Source: Bryobacterales bacterium (GTDB lineage Bacteria > Acidobacteriota > Terriglobia > Bryobacterales > Bryobacteraceae). Taken from it: a stretch of DNA of 47,486 nt. How positions within the stretch are numbered: the stretch's first letter is position 1; each line of letters starts with the position of its first letter. The notes below the pieces were generated by a model. The model had not been told where the DNA came from and searched no databases. It saw only the letters and a list, made by a program, of their open reading frames with translations. Shown piece by piece: positions 7,730 through 16,529 of this stretch. Both the position numbers and the translations under genes were made by a program. Location: NCBI GenBank assembly GCA_020846745.1, contig JADLDI010000019.1:1-47486 (forward strand), read 5' to 3'.

Positions 7730-8722
7730 ATGGCTCAACTGGGGGGGCTTGACGCACGTCCGGGCGCACGTAAGGTTATTTTGTTGACACCACGGGGGTT
7801 CTGCGCGGGTGTGGTCCGCGCAATCGACGTGGTGAAAATCGTTTTGCAGTTGTATGGCGCGCCGATTTACGTGAGAAAAGAAATTGTTCACAACCGTCAT
7901 GTGGTGGAAGAGTTGCGCGATCTGGGCGCAATCTTCGTGGAGGAACTGAGTGAAGTTCCCGTGGGCGCTCGTGTGATCTTCTCTGCGCACGGTGTGGCGC
8001 CGAGCGTTCGGCAAGAGGCCAAAGATCGAAATTTGCAGGTGATCGATGCGACGTGCCCGCTGGTGACGAAAGTCCACCTTGAAGCGGTGCGGTTCGCCAA
8101 GCGCGGCTACACAATCCTGCTGATCGGCCATCAGGAGCACGACGAGGTGGTGGGTACGCGGGGCGAGGCACCGCTGGCGACGTTGGTTGTCTCCTCTGAG
8201 GAAGAAGCCGATACCGTTCAAGTCTCGGACCCGGAAAGAGTCTGCTACCTGACGCAGACGACGCTCAGCCTCGACGAAACCGCCGGGATTGTGGGCAAGT
8301 TGAAGCAGCGGTTCCCCAAGATCGAGGGACCGCCGGCCCAGGATATCTGCTATGCCACCGAGAACCGCCAGATGGCGGTAAAGGCCGTGGCGAACGAGTG
8401 CCAGTTGCTGCTGGTGGTGGGGTCCCAGAATTCGTCCAATTCCCGCCGGATGGTGGAAGTGTGCCGCAACCAGGGCACGCCGGCCTACCTTGTGGATGAC
8501 CAGCGCGACGTAAGGCCCGAGTGGCTGAGCGGCGTGCAGACGGTGGTGGTAACCGCCGGCGCCTCGGCGCCGGAGCATCTGGTTCAACAGTTGATCGATG
8601 CATTACGCGATCGTTGGGGGTTTGCAGAAATGGAAGAGATGCAAATCAAAGACGAGGATGTTCGGTTTTCTCTGCCCGCGGAGCTGTCGCAGGCTTCGCG
8701 ATTGACACAGCTTGCCGTATGA
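7730..8722 (+). CDS. ispH: 4-hydroxy-3-methylbut-2-enyl diphosphate reductase (IspH/LytB)
   Basis: IspH makes IPP and DMAPP in the last step of the MEP pathway, using a 4Fe-4S cluster. The 330-residue product has the three cluster cysteines C25 (RGFCAGV), C109 (ATCPLVTK) and C207 (DICYATENRQ), the substrate histidines in EIVHN, SAHGV and GHQEH, and the catalytic Glu of HDEVVGTRGE (about 139). Length is normal, with a short N-terminal extension. It is the first gene after the strong promoter and overlaps shc by four bases (ATGA), so precursor supply is coupled to hopene synthesis. Confidence 0.96.
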   Translation: MAQLGGLDARPGARKVILLTPRGFCAGVVRAIDVVKIVLQLYGAPIYVRKEIVHNRHVVEELRDLGAIFVEELSEVPVGARVIFSAHGVAPSVRQEAKDRNLQVIDATCPLVTKVHLEAVRFAKRGYTILLIGHQEHDEVVGTRGEAPLATLVVSSEEEADTVQVSDPERVCYLTQTTLSLDETAGIVGKLKQRFPKIEGPPAQDICYATENRQMAVKAVANECQLLLVVGSQNSSNSRRMVEVCRNQGTPAYLVDDQRDVRPEWLSGVQTVVVTAGASAPEHLVQQLIDALRDRWGFAEMEEMQIKDEDVRFSLPAELSQASRLTQLAV

Positions 8723-10650
8723 GAAGCAGCGCACCGGTTGCCGACACGCTGGCCAATGCCTGCCAGCGGTCGATTGAACGGGCGGCCCATGCCCTGTTGG
8801 ATGCACAGAAGCCGGAAGGCTACTGGTGGGGCGACCTGACCGCCGACACGACTCTCGAATCTGACTACGTTCTGTTGCAGTTGTGGATGCATCCGCCCAA
8901 CAACGGCGTTTGGAATCCGCCCACCCGCGAACTGATCAACAAGTGCACGCGGGCAATCATGGAACGTCAGAACGAAGATGGCGGGTTCTGGATTTATCCT
9001 GGCGGTCCGAGCGACATCAGCGCTTCGGTCAAAGCCTACTTTGCGCTGAAGCTGGCCGGAATTCCCGTTGCGGACGAACGGATGACCCGGCTGCGCGATT
9101 GCATTCTAAGCCTTGGCGGAATGCAGAAGGCGAACAGCTACGTCAAGATCAACTGCAGCCTGTTCAACGTCTACCCGCGCGAATACGCGCCCACGGTACC
9201 GCCGGAATTGATGTTGTTCGGCAACGTGATCTACGAAATGTCGTCGTGGACGCGCGCCATCGTGATCCCGCTGTCGATCGTTCAATCCAGCGGACCGCGC
9301 CCCGTACCTACCGGCTTCAACCTCGACGAATTATTCGTGCCCGGCGTTCCGCTCGCGTTCCCGAACAACGAAGGCTTTTTCAGTTGGCGGAACTTCTTCC
9401 TGACCGCGGACAAGGTTTTCAAGCGGTGGCAGCGGTTCGGGCTTTCGAGCGTCCGGCAGAAGGCGCTCAAGAAGGCAGAGCAGTGGATGCTCGATCATAC
9501 GAAGCATTCCGAAGGCTTGGGCGCGATTTATCCGTCGATGATGTACGTCGTCATGGCGCTCGACTGTCTGGGATATCCGAAAGATCACCCGGAAGCGATC
9601 GAGGCCGAGAAGCAGTTCAATAACCTGCTGGTGGACGATGGCGAACGATTCTTCTTCCAGCCGTGCTTTTCGCCTGTATGGGATTCGGCGATCGTGGCGT
9701 TCGCTCTAGGCGAAGCGGGCATCGCGCCGGAACCGGCGATGGCGCAATGCGCGGATTGGATGCTGTCCAAAGAAGTGCGGCGGAAGGGCGACTGGAGCGT
9801 GAAGCGCCCGAACGTCGAACCGGGCGGCTGGTACTTCGAGTTCGCCAACGAGTTCTATCCGGATATCGACGATACGGCGATGGTGCTGCTCGGGCTGCAG
9901 CATGCGCAGTCGCGCAACACGGTGGCGCAGCAGGCGGCCGTCCGCCGCGCCATTGACTGGCTGCTCGCGATGCAAGGCGCCGATGGCGGGTTTGCTGCCT
10001 TTGATGTCGACAACTGCTGGAACTTCCTCAACTCGGTACCATTCGCAGATCACAACGCGATGCTCGACCCGAGTTGCCCCGACATTACCGGCCGCGTGCT
10101 CGAAGCGCTTTCGGTGTACGGGATGAAAGGCAACCATCCGGCCATCCGTAAAGCGGTCAATTACCTGCTCCGCACACAGGAAGCGGACGGTAGCTGGTAC
10201 GGCCGTTGGGGTGTCGATTACATTTACGGAACATTCCTGGCGTTGCGCGGCTTGCGCGCGGCCGGCGAAAGCGATCGCGAGGCGCATATCCTGCGCGCGG
10301 GCGAATGGCTCCGGTCGATTCAGAACGCCGACGGCGGGTGGGGCGAAAGCTGCGAAAGCTACGCGCAGCACAGCTATGTCAACGGGCTGAGCACCGCGTC
10401 GCAAACGGCGTGGGCGATTCTTGGTTTGATCGCCAGCGGCGACACCGATTCGATCAGTTTGCAAAAGGGTGTTGAGTACCTGATCGACACGCAGCGCGCG
10501 AATGGACGATGGGATGAAGCCTGGGCCACGGGAACCGGCTTTCCCCGTGTTTTCTATCTCGCCTATCATCTGTACCGGGACTCGTTCCCGCTACTGGCAC
10601 TGGCAACTTACATGAAGAGCCGCGGTCAGGGCCGGGGCGACCTGGCCTAA
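8719..10650 (+). CDS. shc: Squalene-hopene cyclase
   Basis: The 643-residue protein is a full-length class II triterpene cyclase. It has the catalytic acid motif DIDD (382-385, in YPDIDDTAMVLLGL) and several QW repeats, for example QEADGSWYGRWG, QNADGGWGESC and QRANGRWDEAW. It folds squalene into hopene on the membrane. Start ATG 8719 overlaps the ispH stop (ATGA), which gives translational coupling; the reading frame stays open further upstream inside ispH but has no reason to be used. hpnH follows after 24 bases. Confidence 0.97.
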   Translation: MRSSAPVADTLANACQRSIERAAHALLDAQKPEGYWWGDLTADTTLESDYVLLQLWMHPPNNGVWNPPTRELINKCTRAIMERQNEDGGFWIYPGGPSDISASVKAYFALKLAGIPVADERMTRLRDCILSLGGMQKANSYVKINCSLFNVYPREYAPTVPPELMLFGNVIYEMSSWTRAIVIPLSIVQSSGPRPVPTGFNLDELFVPGVPLAFPNNEGFFSWRNFFLTADKVFKRWQRFGLSSVRQKALKKAEQWMLDHTKHSEGLGAIYPSMMYVVMALDCLGYPKDHPEAIEAEKQFNNLLVDDGERFFFQPCFSPVWDSAIVAFALGEAGIAPEPAMAQCADWMLSKEVRRKGDWSVKRPNVEPGGWYFEFANEFYPDIDDTAMVLLGLQHAQSRNTVAQQAAVRRAIDWLLAMQGADGGFAAFDVDNCWNFLNSVPFADHNAMLDPSCPDITGRVLEALSVYGMKGNHPAIRKAVNYLLRTQEADGSWYGRWGVDYIYGTFLALRGLRAAGESDREAHILRAGEWLRSIQNADGGWGESCESYAQHSYVNGLSTASQTAWAILGLIASGDTDSISLQKGVEYLIDTQRANGRWDEAWATGTGFPRVFYLAYHLYRDSFPLLALATYMKSRGQGRGDLA

Positions 10651-10674
10651 GGGAACAGAGGGACACGACAAGCC

Positions 10675-11778
10675 ATGAGATTTCCGCTGGCTATGGCCGC
10701 CAACCTGGCGGGTTATATCGCGAAGAATAAGTTCCGGCCGCGGCCGGAATGGCAGGTGGACAACTCCGCGCACATGGATTCGTCCAATCCGTTCAAGATC
10801 ATCTACTCGGCCGATAAGAAACGTACGCCGCACCCGATGATCAACAAGCGGTTCCCGCTGGTGATGATGCTCGAACCGCTCCATGCCTGCAATCTCACGT
10901 GCACGGGTTGCGGCCGCATCCGCGAGTACGAATCGACGATTACGCAGCAGTTGACGCTTGAGCAGTGCTTGAAGGCTGTCGATGAGTGCGGCGCTCCGGT
11001 AGTTTCGATCTGCGGCGGCGAACCGATGCTGTATCAGCCGCTGCCTCAGCTTGTGAAAGAGGTCCTGTCGCGCGGCCGGCACATCTACCTCTGTACGAAC
11101 GGCATGTTCATCCGGAAGAAGATGAAGGACTACGCGCCGAGCGACAGCTTCTACTTCAACGTCCACCTGGACGGCATGGAGAAGAATCACGACATCGCCG
11201 TCGAACGCGAAGGGGTCTTCAAGGAAGCCATCGAAGGCATTAAGGCGGCGAAAGCGGCCGGGTTCCGTGTCAGCACCAACACCACCGTTTACAAAGAAAC
11301 CGACCTCGCCGAGATCGAAGAGCTGTTCGAACTGCTGAAAGGCTTAGGCGTGGACGGCCACATGGTCGCCCCGGCGTATGGCTATTCTGCCGTGAACGAC
11401 CGCGAGATTTTCATGACCCGCGACGACATCATCGAGAAGTTCCGCGGGTTCGACACGATTGCCAGAAAGTATCCGGTGATCACCAGTCCGATTTACCTCG
11501 ACTTTCTCAAGGGCGAACGCGACCTGCCGTGCACCGCCTGGGCCAGCCCGACCTATAACGTGAAAGGCTGGAAAGGCCCGTGCTACCTGATCACCGATTC
11601 GCATCACGAACGGTTTGAAGGGCTGATGACGAAGACCGATTGGGAAAGCTACGGCTACGGGAACGATCCACGGTGCGAACACTGCATGATGCACTGCGGC
11701 TATGAGGTATCGGCGGCGCTGGGTATTAATTCGAAACTGACGGACGGGTTCCGCCTCCTACACTGGGCCCTCACCTAA
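10675..11778 (+). CDS. hpnH: Adenosylhopane synthase, radical SAM HpnH
   Basis: The 367-residue protein has a radical SAM cluster motif CNLTCTGC (C72, C76, C79), a GGEP motif (CGGEPMLY) and a C-terminal region with further cysteines (RCEHCMMHCGYE), as in HpnH. HpnH joins the 5'-deoxyadenosyl radical to diploptene, giving adenosylhopane, the first step of C35 side-chain formation. ATG 10675 follows AGAGGG with loose spacing. hpnA begins on the very next base after its stop. Confidence 0.95.
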   Translation: MRFPLAMAANLAGYIAKNKFRPRPEWQVDNSAHMDSSNPFKIIYSADKKRTPHPMINKRFPLVMMLEPLHACNLTCTGCGRIREYESTITQQLTLEQCLKAVDECGAPVVSICGGEPMLYQPLPQLVKEVLSRGRHIYLCTNGMFIRKKMKDYAPSDSFYFNVHLDGMEKNHDIAVEREGVFKEAIEGIKAAKAAGFRVSTNTTVYKETDLAEIEELFELLKGLGVDGHMVAPAYGYSAVNDREIFMTRDDIIEKFRGFDTIARKYPVITSPIYLDFLKGERDLPCTAWASPTYNVKGWKGPCYLITDSHHERFEGLMTKTDWESYGYGNDPRCEHCMMHCGYEVSAALGINSKLTDGFRLLHWALT

Positions 11779-12756
11779 GTGAAACCAACCCTCGTCACGG
11801 GAGCCACAGGCTTCATCGGCTGGCATGTCGCGCGGCAGTTGCTCGACCGCAGAGATAGGGTGCGCATTCTGGCGCGCACTCCCGCGAAGGTGCAGCAGTT
11901 AGAGGGCGCGGAAGTGGTTTGTGGCGACCTGCAGGATGCCGCGTCGCTTCGCAGTGCCGTGTCGGGCTGCGCGGTGGTGTATCACGTGGCGGCGGATTAC
12001 CGGTTGTGGGCGCCGCATCCGGAAGAGCTCTTCCATTCGAATGTAGACGGAACGCGCAACCTGATCGAGGAATCGCGAAAAGCCGGTGTCGAACGGTTTG
12101 TCTACACCAGCACCGTGGGCTGTATCGGCATTCCCGAAAACGGCGTCGGCGATGAGAATACTCCGGTGACGCTTGAAGATATGACGGGCGCTTATAAGCG
12201 GTCGAAGTTCCTGGCCGAGCAGGAAGCACTGAAGGCCGCGCATGAAGGTTTCCCTATCGTAATCGTGAATCCCACGGCCCCCATCGGCGATCACGATATT
12301 AAGCCCACGCCGACAGGCAAGATCATTGTGGATTACCTCAAAGGCAACATGCCGGCCTATGTCGACACCGGGCTGAACCTGGTGGATGTACGAGATACGG
12401 CGCGCGGGCATTTGCTCGCCGCCGAGGTGGGCCGCACTGGCGAGCGGTACATTCTCGGTTCGGAGAACCTGACGCTGGCGCAGATTTTTGACAAGTTGTC
12501 GTCGATGAGCGGCATCCCGGCGCCTAAGCATCAGATCCCCTGGCACGTGGCCTATATGGCGGGTGTCGTGAGCACGAGTTGGGCGAAACTCAGCGGTCAG
12601 GAACCGCGTGCGCCCATCGATGCCGTTCGCATGGCGAAGAAGAAGATGTTCGTAACGCCGGCCAAGGCGGTGCGGGAATTGGGCTTTGCAGCCAGTCCCG
12701 TGGATGGCGCCCTGCGGCGGGCGGTGGATTGGTTCCACGCCAATGGATATTGCTGA
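11779..12756 (+). CDS. hpnA: Hopanoid-associated NAD-dependent epimerase/dehydratase HpnA
   Basis: An extended short-chain dehydrogenase of 325 residues: Rossmann motif TGATGFIGWHVA at the N terminus, catalytic YKRSK (YxxxK, about residue 137), and HVAADYRLW, which is typical of HpnA. It is consistently found in hopanoid clusters, but its exact reaction on the side chain is not settled; a role on sugar-type head groups is assumed. GTG 11779 starts directly after the hpnH stop, so translation is probably coupled. Confidence 0.92.
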   Translation: MKPTLVTGATGFIGWHVARQLLDRRDRVRILARTPAKVQQLEGAEVVCGDLQDAASLRSAVSGCAVVYHVAADYRLWAPHPEELFHSNVDGTRNLIEESRKAGVERFVYTSTVGCIGIPENGVGDENTPVTLEDMTGAYKRSKFLAEQEALKAAHEGFPIVIVNPTAPIGDHDIKPTPTGKIIVDYLKGNMPAYVDTGLNLVDVRDTARGHLLAAEVGRTGERYILGSENLTLAQIFDKLSSMSGIPAPKHQIPWHVAYMAGVVSTSWAKLSGQEPRAPIDAVRMAKKKMFVTPAKAVRELGFAASPVDGALRRAVDWFHANGYC

Positions 12757-12766
12757 AGGAGACGTA

Positions 12767-13474
12767 GTGGTAGTAGTGGCGGCCATGGCTCGCGAGTTCG
12801 ACGGTTTACGGCGCTATACTGGCCCGTGGCTTGATCTACAATTGCCTATTGAGTTTGCCCGCCAGACGATGGTGGCGGGTGAGTGTTGGGTGTTGGCCGC
12901 AAACGGGCCGGGACCTCGCCTGGCGCGAGCCGCTGTTGAGGCAGTGGCCGCGAAAGTGAGGCTTCGGGCGGCTGTTAGTACGGGATACTGTGGCGCCCTT
13001 GACCCCCGGTTGGGTCCTGGAGAGGTGATCGTGGCCACGGAAGTGATCGACGCGGACACTGGCGAGCGCTTTGCCGTGCAAAGGCCAGTAGCGTCGGAAG
13101 CAGGGAGTACGGCCGCGACAGGCCGGGTCGTAACTGGCGATAGGGTGATTTCCAGTTCGGATGAGAAGAGCGGGTTGCAGCGCCGCTACGATGCGTGCGC
13201 CGTGGACATGGAAGCCGCGGCCGTAGGCGCATGGGCGCGCGCTCGAAACGTGCCGTTCTACTGTGTTCGTGCCGTGACTGATTTGTCGAGTGAAGGCTTT
13301 TCAATCGATTTCGAACGTGCCCGCCGCGCCGATGGCAGCATGCCGGTCAGCCGGATCTTGTGGCAGGCGCTCGCCAAGCCCTGGGTGCGGTTCCCGGAGA
13401 TCAAGCGGCTGCAGTCGCGATGCCGGCTGGCGTCTGACAGGTTAGGAGAGTTTTTAGCGGGGTGCCGCTTCTAA
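12767..13474 (+). CDS. hpnG: Adenosylhopane nucleosidase/phosphorylase HpnG
   Basis: A 235-residue protein of the nucleoside phosphorylase/MTAN fold: VVVVAAMAREFDGLRRY at the start, STGYCGALDPRLGPGEVIVA for the base-binding region, CAVDMEAAAVGAWA for the ribose-binding loop, and RAVTDLSSEG at the catalytic Asp. HpnG removes adenine from adenosylhopane to give ribosylhopane or its phosphate. I chose GTG 12767 because AAGGAG lies at 12756-12761; an ATG at 12743 inside hpnA lacks such a site. The zinc dehydrogenase gene follows after one base. Confidence 0.9.
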   Translation: MVVVAAMAREFDGLRRYTGPWLDLQLPIEFARQTMVAGECWVLAANGPGPRLARAAVEAVAAKVRLRAAVSTGYCGALDPRLGPGEVIVATEVIDADTGERFAVQRPVASEAGSTAATGRVVTGDRVISSSDEKSGLQRRYDACAVDMEAAAVGAWARARNVPFYCVRAVTDLSSEGFSIDFERARRADGSMPVSRILWQALAKPWVRFPEIKRLQSRCRLASDRLGEFLAGCRF

Positions 13475-13475
13475 G

Positions 13476-14552
13476 ATGAGTATTCCTGAAACAATGCGCG
13501 CGGCGGTCTACCAGGGCTCAAGCTCGGTGGTTGTGAACAACGTGCCGGTGCCGTCCATTGGGCCGGGCGAACTGCTGGTGCGCGTAGAGACCTGTGGTAT
13601 TTGCCATACCGACCTCAAGAAGATCAAGTACGACCTGCTGCCCGGTCCGCGCATCTATGGACATGAGACCGCGGGTGAGGTGGTCGCAGTGGGCGAAGGC
13701 GTAACGGCATTCCAGGTGGGAGATCGCATTGTCGCGTTCCACCATATCCCGTGCGGCGAATGTTTCTACTGCGAACGCAAGTTGTACGCCCAGTGCCCGG
13801 TTTATAAGAAGGTGGGCATTACCGCGGGATACGAGCCCGCGGGTGGTGGATTTGCACAGTACATCCGTGTGATGGATTGGATTGTACGGCGCGGTGTAGA
13901 GAAGATCCCCGCTGGGGTGTCGTATGAGGTGGCTTGCCTGGTTGAGCCGGTAAACACATGTGTCAAAGCCGTAGATCAACTGGCCCCACGCGCGGGTGAT
14001 GTCGTGATTGTGCAGGGACAGGGGCCCATCGGCCTCATCTTCACTATGCTCTGCAAGCGCGCCGGGTGCCGTGTGCTGGCTACGGATACGATGTCGGAAA
14101 GGCGGGAACTGGCCATGCAGTTTGGCGCGGAACTGGCGGTGGACCCGCGCGTGGAAGACGTGGCGGCCCTGGCACGCGCCTGGACGGAAGATCGCGGCGC
14201 CGACGCCGTGATCTCGGCCGTGTCGGTCAAAGGATTAGTGGAAGAAGCTGTGCGGGCCACGCGCCCCGGCGCAAAGGTATTATTGTTCGCCCAAACGTCA
14301 GACCAGGAGCGCATTGAGTTGTCGGGTAAGGACATCTGTATGGGCGAACGGGTCCTGATGGGAAGCTATAGTGCGTCCGTCGATTTGCAAGCAGAGAGCG
14401 CACGTCTGGTGTTCTCGGGTGAGTTGCCGCTGGCAGGGCTGGTGTCGCACCAGTTTCCGCTCAACGATATCAACCAGGGCATTGAGCTTGCGTTGCATCC
14501 AAACGGCAAATCGTTGAAAATTATAGTTCAGCCACAGAGGTGGTCTAAGTGA
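13476..14552 (+). CDS. Zinc-dependent alcohol dehydrogenase 1 in the hopanoid operon
   Basis: A 358-residue medium-chain dehydrogenase. The catalytic zinc ligands are in ETCGICHTDLKK (C40) and YGHETAGEV. A structural zinc lobe is present (CGECFYCERKLYAQC), followed by a Rossmann segment VIVQGQGPIGLIF. This resembles sorbitol or threonine dehydrogenases that work on polyols. It lies one base after hpnG and overlaps the second dehydrogenase by four bases, inside the hopanoid operon. The substrate is unknown. The position suggests an oxidation or reduction of the hopanoid side chain, for example ribosylhopane to bacteriohopanetetrol; this is inference. Confidence 0.85.
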   Translation: MSIPETMRAAVYQGSSSVVVNNVPVPSIGPGELLVRVETCGICHTDLKKIKYDLLPGPRIYGHETAGEVVAVGEGVTAFQVGDRIVAFHHIPCGECFYCERKLYAQCPVYKKVGITAGYEPAGGGFAQYIRVMDWIVRRGVEKIPAGVSYEVACLVEPVNTCVKAVDQLAPRAGDVVIVQGQGPIGLIFTMLCKRAGCRVLATDTMSERRELAMQFGAELAVDPRVEDVAALARAWTEDRGADAVISAVSVKGLVEEAVRATRPGAKVLLFAQTSDQERIELSGKDICMGERVLMGSYSASVDLQAESARLVFSGELPLAGLVSHQFPLNDINQGIELALHPNGKSLKIIVQPQRWSK

Positions 14553-15586
14553 CGAAACAAATGATGGCGGCCGTGCTCTACGGCAAGGAAAACCTTAAAG
14601 TAGAGCCGGTGGCCGTTCCCTCCATCGATTCCGGTGACATTTTGGTGCGCGTCAAAGCCGCGTTGACCTGCGGCACGGATGTAAAGGTTTTCCGCCGTGG
14701 CTATCACGCGCGCATGATTGTCCCGCCTGCTTTGTTCGGTCACGAACTGGCTGGCGATGTTGTGGCGGTCGGGTCGAACGTGGGGCGGTTTTCCCCCGGC
14801 GACCGTGTGGTAGCGGCGAATTCGGCTCCGTGCGGGCAGTGCTTTTACTGCCGCCGCGGCAACGAAAACCTTTGTGACGATCTCCTGTTCAACAACGGCG
14901 CGTATGCGGAGTACATGCGTATTCCGGCGCGGATCGTTGAGAAGAACACCTACCGGATTCCGGAACACATTCAATATCAGGACGCGGCGCTGATTGAGCC
15001 GCTGGCCTGTGTGCTGCGCGGGTTGGAAGAGACCGGTCTGCGTACCGGCGACACCGTATCGGTGATCGGGCTTGGGCCCATCGGGTTGATGTTTGTGCGC
15101 CTCGCGAAAGTGCGCGGCGCGCGTGTCATCGCGATTGGCCGCCGCCGGTCGCAGGTGGACCGCGCCGCCAAAATCGGCGCCGATGAATTGCTGGTGAGCG
15201 ACGGCCTGGACATCGTGAGCGAATGCCGTCGCCTTACCGACGGCTATGGTGTGGATGTCGCGATTGAAGCGGTCGGCATTCCTGAAACCTGGGAACAGGC
15301 CGTGCGCATGGTACGCCGCGGCGGTACGGTCAACTTTTTCGGCGGATGCCCGAGCGACAGCCGCATTTCGCTCGAAACGCAACTGCTCCACTACTCCGAA
15401 ATCACCTGCAAGGCGAGCTTCCACCATACGCCCCGCCATGTGCAGGAAGCGCTCGACATCGTAAGCCGCGGCGAAATCACCGCGTCCGACTTCGTGAACC
15501 GTGTCGAGCCGCTCGCGAACCTACTCGAAGTGATGCGCCACCTCATGAGCCACAACGGCCACATGAAGACGGCGATCATCCCTTAA
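14549..15586 (+). CDS. Zinc-dependent alcohol dehydrogenase 2 in the hopanoid operon
   Basis: A 345-residue medium-chain dehydrogenase related to its upstream neighbour, with ALTCGTDVKVFRRGY (catalytic zinc, C41), FGHELAGDVV, a structural zinc lobe (CGQCFYCRRGNENLC), VIGLGPIGLMF for NAD(P), and an Arg-rich segment AIGRRRSQVDRA after the second strand, which could favour NADP. GTG 14549 overlaps the previous stop. The two paralogues differ clearly in sequence, so they probably do different steps or form a hetero-oligomer. No recognised hopanoid name exists for them; context is the only functional clue. Confidence 0.85.
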   Translation: MTKQMMAAVLYGKENLKVEPVAVPSIDSGDILVRVKAALTCGTDVKVFRRGYHARMIVPPALFGHELAGDVVAVGSNVGRFSPGDRVVAANSAPCGQCFYCRRGNENLCDDLLFNNGAYAEYMRIPARIVEKNTYRIPEHIQYQDAALIEPLACVLRGLEETGLRTGDTVSVIGLGPIGLMFVRLAKVRGARVIAIGRRRSQVDRAAKIGADELLVSDGLDIVSECRRLTDGYGVDVAIEAVGIPETWEQAVRMVRRGGTVNFFGGCPSDSRISLETQLLHYSEITCKASFHHTPRHVQEALDIVSRGEITASDFVNRVEPLANLLEVMRHLMSHNGHMKTAIIP

Positions 15587-15594
15587 TCCGCGCC

Positions 15595-16518
15595 TTGACT
15601 CCGCGCTTCCTGTTCCCGAAGGAATTCGTCGCGGATCCTGTTTCGAATCAGCATGCCTGGACCGTTGACGAGTCCCTTGCCTACACGAAATGGGTGGCCA
15701 CGGGCCACTACGAGAATTTTCACGTCGTCAGTTTCCTGCTGCCAAAGCATCTCCATCAGGATTTCTATAACGTCTACTCGTTCTGCCGCTGGGCCGACGA
15801 TTTAGGCGATGAAATCGGGGATACGGCGGAGAGTTTGCGTCTGCTCGACTGGTGGCGCGAGTCGACGCAGTCGATGTATAAGGGCGACGCGACACATCCG
15901 GTGTTCATCGCGCTCACCGATACGGTGAAGCACCACGATATCCCGCCCGGCCCGTTTATCGACCTGATCCGCGCTTTCGTGCAGGACCAGACCGTCACCC
16001 GCTACGACACCTGGGCGTGCGTGTTCGACTATTGCCGCTACTCCGCCAATCCCGTGGGCCGCCTGGTGCTGTACCTCTGCGGGTATCGCGACCCCGAGCG
16101 GCAGCGGTTATCGGATTTCACCTGCACCGCCCTGCAACTCGCCAACTTCTGGCAGGATGTTTCTGTCGACTTGGGGAAGGGAAGGATCTATCTGCCGCGC
16201 GAGGTGCTGATTAAGCACGGCTGCGACTTCGGCGATGTCGAAGCGCGTGAGGATTCACCGGCGTTCCGCCAAGCGATGGCGGAGTCGGTGGAGGTGACGC
16301 GCGACCTGTTTATGAAGGGCCTTCCGCTGATCGGCATGGTGGACCGCCGCCTGGCGCTCGACCTGGAATTGTTCAGCCGCGGCGGACTCAAGATCCTCGA
16401 TAAGGTGGAAGAACTCGACTATGATGTCTTGTGCCGCCGCCCGAAGATCTCAAAATCAGAGCGCGTTGCGCTGCTGGTGCGCGCACTGCTGCGCTGGGGC
16501 CTGAAGCGCGCGGCCTGA
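15595..16518 (+). CDS. hpnC: Squalene synthase-like HpnC (hydroxysqualene synthase)
   Basis: The 307-residue protein belongs to the squalene/phytoene synthase family: TGHYENFHVVSFLLPK, the first Asp-rich motif FCRWADDLGDEIGD, and the second region QLANFWQDVSVDLGKGRIYL. In HpnCDE systems HpnC converts presqualene diphosphate to hydroxysqualene. No ATG precedes the conserved part; TTG 15595, eight bases after the previous stop, is the best start, though without a clear Shine-Dalgarno sequence. The start is therefore uncertain, while the function is well supported by hpnD next door. Confidence 0.88.
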   Translation: MTPRFLFPKEFVADPVSNQHAWTVDESLAYTKWVATGHYENFHVVSFLLPKHLHQDFYNVYSFCRWADDLGDEIGDTAESLRLLDWWRESTQSMYKGDATHPVFIALTDTVKHHDIPPGPFIDLIRAFVQDQTVTRYDTWACVFDYCRYSANPVGRLVLYLCGYRDPERQRLSDFTCTALQLANFWQDVSVDLGKGRIYLPREVLIKHGCDFGDVEAREDSPAFRQAMAESVEVTRDLFMKGLPLIGMVDRRLALDLELFSRGGLKILDKVEELDYDVLCRRPKISKSERVALLVRALLRWGLKRAA

Positions 16519-16529
16519 GGAATCTCACG

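Noticed and set aside
14528..15439. A 303-codon open frame on the minus strand opposite the second dehydrogenase
   Set aside because: The product is rich in His, Arg and Ala with no family features and mirrors the codon bias of the true gene on the + strand. Similar shadows lie opposite ispH, shc, hpnH, hpnA and the porin.
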